A DNA stretch of 11,492 nt from JBBSOW01 sp038259365 (lineage in GTDB: Bacteria > Actinomycetota > Actinomycetes > Propionibacteriales > Propionibacteriaceae): the NCBI GenBank assembly GCA_038259365.1, contig JBBSOW010000099.1, forward strand, positions 1 to 11,492, given 5' to 3'. The stretch's first letter is position 1, and the number at the start of each line of letters is the position of its first letter. This document shows, in pieces, positions 5,985-11,492 of this stretch. The notes beneath the pieces were generated by a model. That model worked only from the letters and a program-made list of their open reading frames with translations, searched no databases and was not told where the DNA came from. A program made the position numbers and the translations under genes.

Positions 5985-7007
5985 ATGTCCACGACAGCCA
6001 GACCTCATCACCCACAGACCCAGGCAGAGCTCGACGCCCACATCGAGCGGCTACCCCGTCCGATGCGCAACACGTTCGATGGGATGTTTCCGCTGCACGA
6101 GGACATGGAGTTGTCCGACGAGCAGATCCAGATCGTGCTCGACTACGTGGTCGAGGTCGACTTCCACCTGCCGGGCGCCACCTCCGCGGAGTTCCTCGTC
6201 GTCCGCTGGGCTCGTTACACGGGCTTTCAATTCTTGACCGAACCGCTGGAGGCCTACGCCGTCGGGCTCCGGTGCACGCATCCGGGACTCGTGGGGCACC
6301 ACACCTTCATCCGCATGTCCTGGAGTCAGCTCATGGGGGACCCGCAAGCGCCTCGCCTGCCCGTCAACGAACCGGTGTTGGCCAGCGACATGTTGCTGCT
6401 CAACCGGTACCGCGACACCCGGACGGGCCCGGCCAGCACGGGTGTCGACTCGTACGCGGCGCGCACCGCCGGGGGCGTCCCCGGCTTCGATTTCGACCTC
6501 ACACTGCTGGAGGGGGCCCTCGACGATGTCCTGGCCCACGAGGCCACGGGTAAGGGACGCGAGATCAACGCCTGGTGGGATCCCGCCATCAACTGGGGCA
6601 TCGCCATGGCCGGACGCTATCCGCGCCTGAAGTACTTCGAAGCCAAGGGACGCCTGAACGACACGGAAGTGGGCGCGCTGCGTACCTTCGAGCGGCGGGC
6701 GGCCCAGGCGGAGAGTGTGTTCCGAGAGCTCGGTCTGGCCTCTCCCGCGCCCGTGGCGGACGCGACGCTCAAGCAGGCGGAGAGGGCCGAGAGCGGGCGC
6801 CACTCCTACCGCCACCGGATCCGCAACCCGCAGCCGCTCACCGAGTCACGACCGCTCGAGGACCCGGCGCCGGTGATCGACCCCCGGCCACAAACCGTGC
6901 CTCGCAACGACTCGGTCACACCGTCCTCCGACGGCCCCAAGCCACGCCCCACCGCGCACACCGGGCACACCAGGCACACCAGGCACACCGGGTCGGGCTC
7001 ACCGTGA
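5985..7007 (+). CDS. Soluble protein of unknown function, redox operon gene 3
   Basis: A 340-residue protein I cannot assign to a family. It has no signal peptide or membrane helix. Residues about 13-250 look globular and mostly helical, with notable blocks AEFLVVRWARYTGF (68-81), CTHPGLVGHHTFIRMSW (97-113) and INAWWDPAINWGIAMAGRYPR (194-214), rich in Trp and His. C97, H99, H105 and H106 could form a ligand cluster, but that is speculative. Residues 251-340 are Pro-, Arg- and Ser-rich, probably disordered, ending in HTG-HTR-HTR-HTG. Start ATG 5985 is preferred because GGAGG at 5972-5976 sits eight bases before it; an in-frame ATG at 5961 overlaps the preceding stop but lacks a ribosome site. 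Close coupling to the molybdo-cytochrome gene suggests a partner, substrate-handling enzyme or maturation factor. Confidence 0.8.
   Translation: MSTTARPHHPQTQAELDAHIERLPRPMRNTFDGMFPLHEDMELSDEQIQIVLDYVVEVDFHLPGATSAEFLVVRWARYTGFQFLTEPLEAYAVGLRCTHPGLVGHHTFIRMSWSQLMGDPQAPRLPVNEPVLASDMLLLNRYRDTRTGPASTGVDSYAARTAGGVPGFDFDLTLLEGALDDVLAHEATGKGREINAWWDPAINWGIAMAGRYPRLKYFEAKGRLNDTEVGALRTFERRAAQAESVFRELGLASPAPVADATLKQAERAESGRHSYRHRIRNPQPLTESRPLEDPAPVIDPRPQTVPRNDSVTPSSDGPKPRPTAHTGHTRHTRHTGSGSP
6957..6992 (+). repeat. Four 9-bp tandem repeats in coding sequence
   Basis: Four units of CACACC(G/A)GG lie head to tail (6957-6965, 6966-6974, 6975-6983, 6984-6992), in frame, encoding His-Thr-Gly or His-Thr-Arg triplets near the C-terminus of the 340-residue protein. 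Units 1 and 4 are identical, as are 2 and 3. As a multiple of three, copy-number change would keep the frame. Confidence 0.85.
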
Positions 7008-7054
7008 CGCGGCCACCAGCTGGCCACACCCGGCGCCTTTTAGCCGCCGCTGGT

Positions 7055-7060
7055 TAGGGT
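7055..7060 (+). promoter_or_regulatory. -10 box of a probable leaderless promoter (DUF5703 gene)
   Basis: TAGGGT fits the TAnnnT -10 consensus and is followed by exactly seven bases before ATG 7068, so transcription would begin at or next to the A of the start codon. No Shine-Dalgarno is present, and no -35 consensus is evident. The same TAGGGT-N7-ATG arrangement precedes the gene at 8748. Confidence 0.6.
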
Positions 7061-7067
7061 GGTGCCC

Positions 7068-7265
7068 ATGCCAACCCAAGGTGTGGAGTACGAGGAACAG
7101 CGGGTTCGCCTCTCGCGTGAGCTTTCCCGGGGCGCGGTTCGAAAGATGCTGACCGATCACGCCGAATACGGCGGCTGGGAGCTGGCTCGGCTCCGGAGAT
7201 ACCGCGACGGGACGCGCGATGTGTGGATCCGACGCAAGATCATCCGGATGCGCGCCACGCTGTAG
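7068..7265 (+). CDS. DUF5703 family small protein
   Basis: A 65-residue basic protein resembling the DUF5703 family of actinobacteria, whose members share the pattern seen here: a short EYE-type start, LSRELSRGAVRKMLTDHAEYGGWELARLRRYRDGTR and a basic WIRRKIIRMR end. Function is unknown; the small size and many Arg residues suggest a cytoplasmic accessory or nucleic-acid-associated protein, but nothing shows this. The frame extends to a GTG at 7059, but ATG 7068 agrees with family length and with a -10 box seven bases upstream, implying leaderless translation. The gene converges on the OsmC gene with 16 bases between the two stops and no evident terminator. Confidence 0.82.
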   Translation: MPTQGVEYEEQRVRLSRELSRGAVRKMLTDHAEYGGWELARLRRYRDGTRDVWIRRKIIRMRATL

Positions 7266-7281
7266 GCCGTCCCGCTCGTCG

Positions 7282-7773
7282 CTACTCGTCGACGCAGCGC
7301 ACGGTGGCCACCTCGTCGCCGTGGACGAGGAACCGAGCCTCGATGATCATGCTCGCCCGCAACGAGTTGGCGATGAAGCACTGCCGGTGCGCGAGCCGCA
7401 CGAGCCGAAGAAGATGATCCAGCCGACTCCCGGCTCTTAAGTTGATCACGGGCCGCAGGGTGATCTGCGTGATCGCCATGGGCGCACCCGACACCGATTC
7501 CATGATCGCGATCGCCTCGTCGTGGTAGCCGACGACGTCGAGCCGCGCCCTGGCGGCGACCGCCAGGAACGACAGCAGCTGGCAGCTGGAGGCCGCCATC
7601 ACGAGCAGGTCCTCGGGATTGGATACCGACTCGTCGCCACCGAAGGCGGCGTCGGCACTCAGGCTCAGCTCCTGTTTACCGGCCGGACCCACTCGATGCT
7701 CGCGCCCGTAACGGTCGTAGCCGACGCCGGTGGAACCCGTCCACGAGAGCGAGGCGAGGTAGTGATGGATCAC
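7282..7773 (-). CDS. OsmC/Ohr family protein
   Basis: A 163-residue protein of the OsmC superfamily (PF02566), which detoxifies organic hydroperoxides with a cysteine pair using thiol reductants in the cytoplasm. The start HHYLASLSWTGSTGVGYDRYGREH and NPEDLLVMAASSCQLLSFL are characteristic. The two catalytic-type cysteines are C64 (in AASSC) and C132 (in HRQCF), and E54 of NPEDL is conserved. A third cysteine, C160, lies near the end. GTG 7773 is the start: a TAGATT box on the minus strand (7785-7780) leaves six bases before it, indicating a leaderless transcript. That box overlaps the stop codon of the aldo/keto reductase gene upstream, with nine bases between the coding regions, so readthrough from that gene is also likely. 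Subfamily (OsmC, Ohr or YhfA-like) is not certain. Confidence 0.9.
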   Translation of the reverse strand: MIHHYLASLSWTGSTGVGYDRYGREHRVGPAGKQELSLSADAAFGGDESVSNPEDLLVMAASSCQLLSFLAVAARARLDVVGYHDEAIAIMESVSGAPMAITQITLRPVINLRAGSRLDHLLRLVRLAHRQCFIANSLRASMIIEARFLVHGDEVATVRCVDE

Positions 7774-7779
7774 GGCGTC

Positions 7780-7785
7780 AATCTA
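7780..7785 (-). promoter_or_regulatory. -10 box of a probable leaderless promoter (OsmC gene)
   Basis: On the minus strand TAGATT (7785 to 7780) stands six bases before the GTG start at 7773, without any Shine-Dalgarno. Its first three bases are also the TAG stop codon of the aldo/keto reductase gene ending at 7783. Confidence 0.55.
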
Positions 7786-8748
7786 CGCGCCGCGGGCCAG
7801 CATCGGGCCGCCCGAGACGTCGTCCAGGGCGGAGGCGATCTCGGCGGGCAGGCTTTGTCCGCTGACGCTGAGGCAGGCCTTGAGCTGGGCGGCGGTGCGG
7901 GAGCCGAGCAGGGGGGCGGTGACGCCGGGGGCGTCGCGCACCCACAGCAGCGCTACCTGGAGGGGCGTGAGATCGAGCCCCTCGGCGGCCTTGACGACGG
8001 CCTCGACGACGCCGCGCGACCGGTTCTCCAGGTACGGCTCGACGAACCAGGCGAAGTGGTCGGTGGCGCCGCGCGAATCCCGGGGGGTGCCGCCGCGGTA
8101 CTTGCCGGTGAGGACCCCGCGGCCGAGCGGGGACCACGGAAAGAAGCCGAGCCCGAACGCCCGCGCCGCCGGCAGGACCTCGATCTCGGCCCGGCGCGCG
8201 AGCAGCGAGTACTCCACCTGGACCGAACTGATCGGCACGCGGCCGGGGAAGGCGCGCTGCCAGGTGGTGGCCTGCGCGGTCTGCCAACCGACGAAGTTGG
8301 AGACGCCCGCGTAGCGCACCATGCCGCTGTTGACCGCGTGATCGATGGCGGCCAGCGATTCCTCCAGGGGGGCCTGGCCCCAGGCGTGGAGCTGCCACAG
8401 GTCGAGGTAGTCGGTGCGCAGGCGACGCAGCGATCCCTCGAGGTCGCGCAGGAGGGTCCCGCGGGAGGTGTCCACCCGACGCCTGCCTCCCGAGACCGTG
8501 AAGCCCGCCTTGGTGGCGAGCACCATCTCGTCGCGGGCGATCACCGCGGGCAGGATCTCACCGAGCATGGATTCGGCTTCGCCGCCGGCGTAGGCGGCCG
8601 CGGTGTCGATGAGGGTGCCGCCGGACTCGACGAAGGAGACCACGAGTTCCTTGGCCTGCGCCCGAGAGGTGTCGCGCCCCCAGGTCATCGTGCCCAAGCC
8701 CAGCTCGGACACCTCGAGCCCGCTGGAGCCTACCGATCTCAGATCCAT
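7783..8748 (-). CDS. Aldo/keto reductase (first of two)
   Basis: A 321-residue NADPH-dependent aldo/keto reductase (AKR, PF00248), a TIM barrel reducing aldehydes and ketones. The catalytic tetrad is complete: D48 and Y53 in LIDTAAAYA, K80 in LATKAGF, and H121 in WQLHAWG. The motif RYAGVSNF and the cofactor segment LLGSRTAAQLKACL near the end are also typical, and length is normal. The frame runs on upstream to about 9234 across the intergenic region and into the opposite-strand CBS gene, but family similarity starts exactly at ATG 8748 (MDLRSVGSSGLEVSELGLGTM), and a TAGGGT box seven bases earlier supports a leaderless start there. It is transcribed away from the CBS-domain gene and leads into the OsmC gene. 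Substrate unknown; it shares only general family features with the second reductase at 9353. Confidence 0.93.
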   Translation of the reverse strand: MDLRSVGSSGLEVSELGLGTMTWGRDTSRAQAKELVVSFVESGGTLIDTAAAYAGGEAESMLGEILPAVIARDEMVLATKAGFTVSGGRRRVDTSRGTLLRDLEGSLRRLRTDYLDLWQLHAWGQAPLEESLAAIDHAVNSGMVRYAGVSNFVGWQTAQATTWQRAFPGRVPISSVQVEYSLLARRAEIEVLPAARAFGLGFFPWSPLGRGVLTGKYRGGTPRDSRGATDHFAWFVEPYLENRSRGVVEAVVKAAEGLDLTPLQVALLWVRDAPGVTAPLLGSRTAAQLKACLSVSGQSLPAEIASALDDVSGGPMLARGA

Positions 8749-8755
8749 AGCGGTG

Positions 8756-8761
8756 ACCCTA
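8756..8761 (-). promoter_or_regulatory. -10 box of a probable leaderless promoter (aldo/keto reductase)
   Basis: On the minus strand TAGGGT (8761 to 8756) is followed by seven bases and then ATG 8748. The hexamer and spacing are identical to those before the DUF5703 gene at 7068. No ribosome site is seen. Confidence 0.6.
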
Positions 8762-8851
8762 CCGGCCTCGACGCCCGCCCCGCGCCGGTCGGCCGGCGGA
8801 CGGGCGGGACCCGAGCGGCGTCCACCCCTACCCAGCCGGGGCCCGGTGAAG

Positions 8852-8857
8852 TAATCT
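8852..8857 (+). promoter_or_regulatory. -10 box for the CBS-domain gene
   Basis: TAATCT matches the TAnnnT consensus and lies 30 bases before the GTG start at 8888, leaving a short leader that includes the AAAGGAG ribosome site (8875-8881). No clear -35 is found. With the minus-strand box at 8756-8761 this makes the 8749-8887 gap a divergent promoter region. Confidence 0.5.
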
Positions 8858-8887
8858 GCGGGGAAAGATCGCTCAAAGGAGACCGAT

Positions 8888-9310
8888 GTGAAGATTAAAG
8901 AGATTCTCAACAGCAAGGGCTCGGACGTCATCGTCATCGCCTCCGACGCGAAGGTCAGAGAGTTGGTCGAGCTGCTGAACGAACACAACCTCGGCGCGGT
9001 CGTGGTTTCCGAGGACGGTTCGAAGGTCTCGGGCATCGTCTCCGAGCGTGACGTCGTTCGCCGCCTGGGCGAGGAGGGCGTGATGGATGCCCCGGTGGCC
9101 ACGATCATGACCGCCGACGTGCACACGTGCCAAAGCGGGGATTCGGTCTCCGAGCTGATGGCCCTGATGACCGAACGACGGATCCGCCACGTGCCCGTGG
9201 TGGCCGACGACAAGCTGATCGGTATCGTCAGCATCGGCGACGTCGTGAAGTCCCACGTGGGCGAGCTCGAGTTCGAGCGGGACCAGCTGAACGTCTACGT
9301 CAACGGATAG
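8888..9310 (+). CDS. Stand-alone two-CBS-domain protein
   Basis: A 140-residue protein made almost entirely of a CBS domain pair (Bateman module, PF00571): CBS1 at about 7-62 ending in GIVSERDVVRRL, and CBS2 at about 73-126 with IMTADVHTC, RIRHVPVV and IGIVSIGDVVK. Such modules bind adenine nucleotides and act as cytoplasmic energy sensors, or bind other proteins; the ligand here is not known. Start GTG 8888 is set by AAAGGAG (8875-8881) six bases upstream and by the MKIKEIL family start. An ATG two bases earlier is out of frame and meets TGA at once. A -10 box lies at 8852. It heads a likely operon with the reductase genes 42 bases downstream, raising the possibility that it senses cell energy state for that unit. 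Confidence 0.93.
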   Translation: MKIKEILNSKGSDVIVIASDAKVRELVELLNEHNLGAVVVSEDGSKVSGIVSERDVVRRLGEEGVMDAPVATIMTADVHTCQSGDSVSELMALMTERRIRHVPVVADDKLIGIVSIGDVVKSHVGELEFERDQLNVYVNG

Positions 9311-9352
9311 CCCTCGCCCAAACCCGAATCATCGAGACCTGAGGAGAACGCC

Positions 9353-10225
9353 ATGCAGTTTCGCCGATTTGGCCGTACCGAGCACCGCAGCTCGGTCCTC
9401 GTCTTCGGTGCCGCCTCGCTAGGGGAGGTGGACCAGGACACCGCCGACGCCGCGATCAGCTTGGCCCTCGACGCCGGCATCAACCACTTCGACGTCGCGC
9501 GCAGCTACGGCGAGGCGGAGCGACGCCTCGCGCCGTGGATGGCTCGGATCCGCGAGGGCATCTTCTTGGCCACCAAGACCACCGAGCGGGGCGCGGAGGA
9601 CGCCTGGCGCGAGATCAACGAATCACTGGAGCGGTTGCAGGTCGATCACGTCGATCTCATCCAGGCCCACGCGGTCTGCAATCTCGACGATCTCGACGCG
9701 GTGCTGGCCGAAGGCGGGGCGATCGAGGCCCTGGAACGGGCCCGCAGCGAGGGCCTGGTGAACTACCTCGGTATCACCGGTCACACCCACGAGGCGCCGT
9801 CGGTGCACGCCGAGGCGCTGCGACGCTACGACTTCGACTCGGTGCTCACCCCGCTCAACACGCGGCTCTACGCCGACCCCACCTACGCCGCCGACTACGA
9901 CGAGCTGGTCTCGCTCTGCCAGCGCCAGGATGTGGGCTTGCGGACCATCAAGATGATCTCTCGACGCAACTGGGCCGAAGGCGAGCAGAACTACGCCACC
10001 TGGTACAAGCCCTTCGACGAGCAGCGCTACATCACCGCAGCCACCGCCTGGTTGCTGAACGGGCACCCCGAGATCGCCGGGCTGGCCACCGCGGGCGAGA
10101 CGGCGCTGTTGGCCAAGATGGTGCGCGCGGTGGAGGACGGCGCCGCCATGGGCGCCGAGGAGGCCGCCGACATCCTGGCAGAGGTCGAGGACTACGCCTC
10201 TCCCTTCGAGCGGATGCCGTTCTAG
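9353..10225 (+). CDS. Aldo/keto reductase (second)
   Basis: A 290-residue aldo/keto reductase family enzyme. The tetrad is present: D47 and Y52 in NHFDVARSYGEAE, K75 in LATKTTER and H106 in IQAHAV. YLGITGHT replaces the usual GVSN segment, as in the shorter predicted-oxidoreductase branch of the superfamily, and the end is helical rather than carrying a canonical NADPH-binding SR-x-x-Q loop (the equivalent region reads AGLATAGE). The cofactor mode may therefore differ from the reductase at 8748. GAGGAG (9341-9346) six bases before ATG 9353 fixes the start. It lies 42 bases after the CBS gene and 42 bases before the short-chain dehydrogenase gene, consistent with one transcript. Substrate unknown. 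Confidence 0.9.
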   Translation: MQFRRFGRTEHRSSVLVFGAASLGEVDQDTADAAISLALDAGINHFDVARSYGEAERRLAPWMARIREGIFLATKTTERGAEDAWREINESLERLQVDHVDLIQAHAVCNLDDLDAVLAEGGAIEALERARSEGLVNYLGITGHTHEAPSVHAEALRRYDFDSVLTPLNTRLYADPTYAADYDELVSLCQRQDVGLRTIKMISRRNWAEGEQNYATWYKPFDEQRYITAATAWLLNGHPEIAGLATAGETALLAKMVRAVEDGAAMGAEEAADILAEVEDYASPFERMPF

Positions 10226-10267
10226 TAACGTCTGAGGGCAATCACCCCGAGCGCGAGGAGATCGATC

Positions 10268-11074
10268 GTGGGACGAGTGCAGGGCAAGGTCGTCGTGATC
10301 ACCGGGGGCGCCAGCGGCATCGGGCTCGCGGCGGCCAAACTGATGGCCGCCGAAGGGGCCTCGGTCGTCATCGGTGACCTCAAGGCCGACGACGCCGAAG
10401 CGGCCGCCGCCGCGATCGCCGCCGAGGGAGGCGCGGCCACCGGGCTGGCCGTGGACGCCATGGACGAGGGGTCGATCGACGCGCTCGTCGAGGCGGCGGT
10501 GCAGACCTACGGCGCCCTGCACGTCATGTGCAACCACGTCGGCGGCAGCAACCCGCGCAAGGACCTGGACCTATTGCGCCTCGACCTGGCCGAGTTCGAT
10601 CGCACCATGGCGCTCAACGTGCGCAGCACCGTCGTCGGCTCGCGGGCGGCGCTGCCGCACATCATCGCCGCGGGCGGGGGATCGATCATCAACACCGCCT
10701 CGGTGGGCGGGCTCTCGGGAGACTTCCTGCAGGTGGCCTACGGCACGGCCAAGGCTGCCGTGATCCGGCTCACCGAGTACGTCGCCACCCAGTACGGGGC
10801 GCAGCGCGTGCGGTGCAACTCCATCGCGCCCGGGGCCATCATGACCCCGGCACTGCGAGACAACCTGCCCCCGGAGGCGATCGATGCCATCCGCGGCCAC
10901 AACGTGTTGCCGTTCATCGGCGAAGCCGACGACATCGCCCAGGCGATGCTCTTTCTCGCCTCCGACGAATCCCGCTACCTGACGGGGCAGTGCCTCGTCG
11001 TCGACGGGGGCATGACCAGCCACTCCTCGATCGCCGAGGACCGCCGCGCTCTGCTGCCCGACCCGACCGAGTAA
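10268..11074 (+). CDS. Short-chain dehydrogenase/reductase
   Basis: A 268-residue classical short-chain dehydrogenase (SDR, PF13561). The cofactor motif is TGGASGIG (residues 12-19), with D37 closing the second strand in VIGDL, which favours NAD(H) over NADP(H). The catalytic residues are N117 (ALNVRS), S145 (INTASVGG), Y158 and K162 (VAYGTAKAA). The structural NNAG motif is changed to NHVG at 89-92. The end, YLTGQCLVVDGGMTSH, is typical of the family. Start GTG 10268 has GAGGAG (10255-10260) seven bases upstream. It is the last gene of the CBS, aldo/keto reductase, SDR run and meets the uppP gene tail-to-tail with only 19 bases between stops. Substrate cannot be read from sequence; oxidation of a secondary alcohol is usual for this branch. 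Confidence 0.93.
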   Translation: MGRVQGKVVVITGGASGIGLAAAKLMAAEGASVVIGDLKADDAEAAAAAIAAEGGAATGLAVDAMDEGSIDALVEAAVQTYGALHVMCNHVGGSNPRKDLDLLRLDLAEFDRTMALNVRSTVVGSRAALPHIIAAGGGSIINTASVGGLSGDFLQVAYGTAKAAVIRLTEYVATQYGAQRVRCNSIAPGAIMTPALRDNLPPEAIDAIRGHNVLPFIGEADDIAQAMLFLASDESRYLTGQCLVVDGGMTSHSSIAEDRRALLPDPTE

Positions 11075-11093
11075 TCCGGGCGTCGAGGCCGGC

Positions 11094-11492
11094 TCAGGTG
11101 GCCGACATGGCGCCCGTGCCCAGCACCACGAGCAAGACGGTACCGAGGGCGATGCGGTAGATGATGAAGCTCAGCAGCGAGTTCGAGGCGACGAACTTCA
11201 GCAGCCAGGCGATCGAGGCGTAGGCGACGACGAACGAGACGAGGATGCCGATAACCATCGAGCCCAGCGGAATCACGCCGAAATCCACGTCCTTGAGGCC
11301 GTAGATCCCGGCGGCGGTGAGAGCGGGGATGGCCAGGAAGAAGGACAGCTCGGTAGAGACGACGCGGTTGAGCTTGAAGAACAACCCCGCCGAGATGGTG
11401 GCCCCCGAGCGCGAGACCCCAGGGACCAGCGAGAGGCACTGAATGAGCCCGATGAACAACCCGTCGCGCACCCGGATGTCGCTCTCGCCGCG
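11094..11492 (-). CDS. uppP: Undecaprenyl-diphosphatase UppP/BacA (N-terminus outside window)
   Basis: The C-terminal 133 or so residues of undecaprenyl-diphosphate phosphatase (PF02673), a membrane enzyme that recycles the C55 lipid carrier for peptidoglycan synthesis and gives bacitracin tolerance. The family signature PGVSRSGATIS is present, including the catalytic Arg of GVSRSG, and is preceded by the usual RDGLFIGLIQCLSLV helix. Further hydrophobic helices follow: LSFFLAIPALTAAGIYGL, a long IPLGSMVIGILVSFVVAYASIAWLLKFV stretch and FIIYRIALGTVLLVVLG. The usual protein has about 270 residues, so roughly half is missing beyond the right edge, where the frame is still open. The stop is TGA at 11096-11094. 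No terminator is seen between it and the opposing SDR gene. Confidence 0.93.
   Translation of the reverse strand, partial: RGESDIRVRDGLFIGLIQCLSLVPGVSRSGATISAGLFFKLNRVVSTELSFFLAIPALTAAGIYGLKDVDFGVIPLGSMVIGILVSFVVAYASIAWLLKFVASNSLLSFIIYRIALGTVLLVVLGTGAMSAT

Noticed and set aside
7011..7025. GGCCA-CCAGC-TGGCC hairpin after the redox operon as a terminator.
   Set aside because: The stem is only 5 bp and the short T run (7038-7041) lies 12 bases further on, so it is too weak to call.
7522..8898. Open frame of 458 codons on the plus strand opposite the OsmC and aldo/keto reductase genes.
   Set aside because: Both minus-strand genes have full catalytic motifs; the plus-strand product is low-complexity Gly/Ala/Arg-rich with no recognisable domain.
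8758..9234. N-terminal extension of the first aldo/keto reductase across the intergenic region into the opposite-strand CBS gene.
   Set aside because: Family similarity begins exactly at the ATG at 8748, and the extension would overlap the well-supported CBS protein gene.

Overview
The window comes from a high-GC Gram-positive bacterium, most likely an actinomycete (Actinomycetota). Support comes from the GC-rich third codon positions, frequent GTG starts, a small protein of the actinobacterial DUF5703 type, several start codons lying 6-7 bases behind a TAnnnT box (the usual sign of actinobacterial leaderless mRNAs), and a tRNA gene without an encoded CCA end. The species cannot be named from the sequence alone. 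No phage, transposon, CRISPR array or integration scar is visible; the window looks like ordinary chromosome with one poorly characterised redox locus.

Layout. (1) 1-1709: the 3' part of a large modular protein, with the tail of a ricin-type lectin domain, two fibronectin type III domains and a glucose/sorbosone dehydrogenase-type beta-propeller. (2) 1796-2536: a dienelactone hydrolase-family enzyme. (3) 2615-2700: tRNA-Leu(GAG) with its own extended -10 promoter and a strong hairpin terminator. (4) 2937-3526, leftward: two tandem paralogous three-helix membrane proteins of CBU_0592/SemiSWEET-like type. (5) 3527-3901: a 375-base divergent regulatory region rich in inverted and direct repeats, including two interleaved inverted repeats that could form a pseudoknot or competing hairpins. 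(6) 3902-7007, rightward: a three-gene operon made of an unrecognised four-helix membrane protein, a 505-residue fusion of a five-helix cytochrome b with a sulfite-oxidase-fold molybdopterin domain, and an unrecognised 340-residue soluble protein with a His/Thr-rich repeat tail. (7) 7068-7265: a DUF5703 small protein. (8) 7282-8748, leftward: an OsmC-family protein and an aldo/keto reductase. (9) 8888-11074, rightward: a two-CBS-domain protein, a second aldo/keto reductase and a short-chain dehydrogenase, spaced as an operon. (10) 11094-11492, leftward: the C-terminal half of undecaprenyl-diphosphatase UppP.

How the genes may work together. The most distinctive unit is the divergent locus 2937-7007. 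A membrane molybdo-cytochrome can pass electrons between a molybdenum centre and the quinone pool, and it is encoded with two proteins of unknown function that are probable partners or maturation factors. The two small membrane proteins opposite share the same control region. Positive-inside charge distribution puts the molybdenum domain on the cytoplasmic side, unlike free periplasmic MsrP. The 7.0-11.1 kb part looks like housekeeping or stress metabolism: thiol-dependent peroxide defence (OsmC), NAD(P)H-linked carbonyl reduction (two aldo/keto reductases and one short-chain dehydrogenase) and a nucleotide-sensing CBS protein. No direct link between these enzymes and the redox locus can be shown from sequence.
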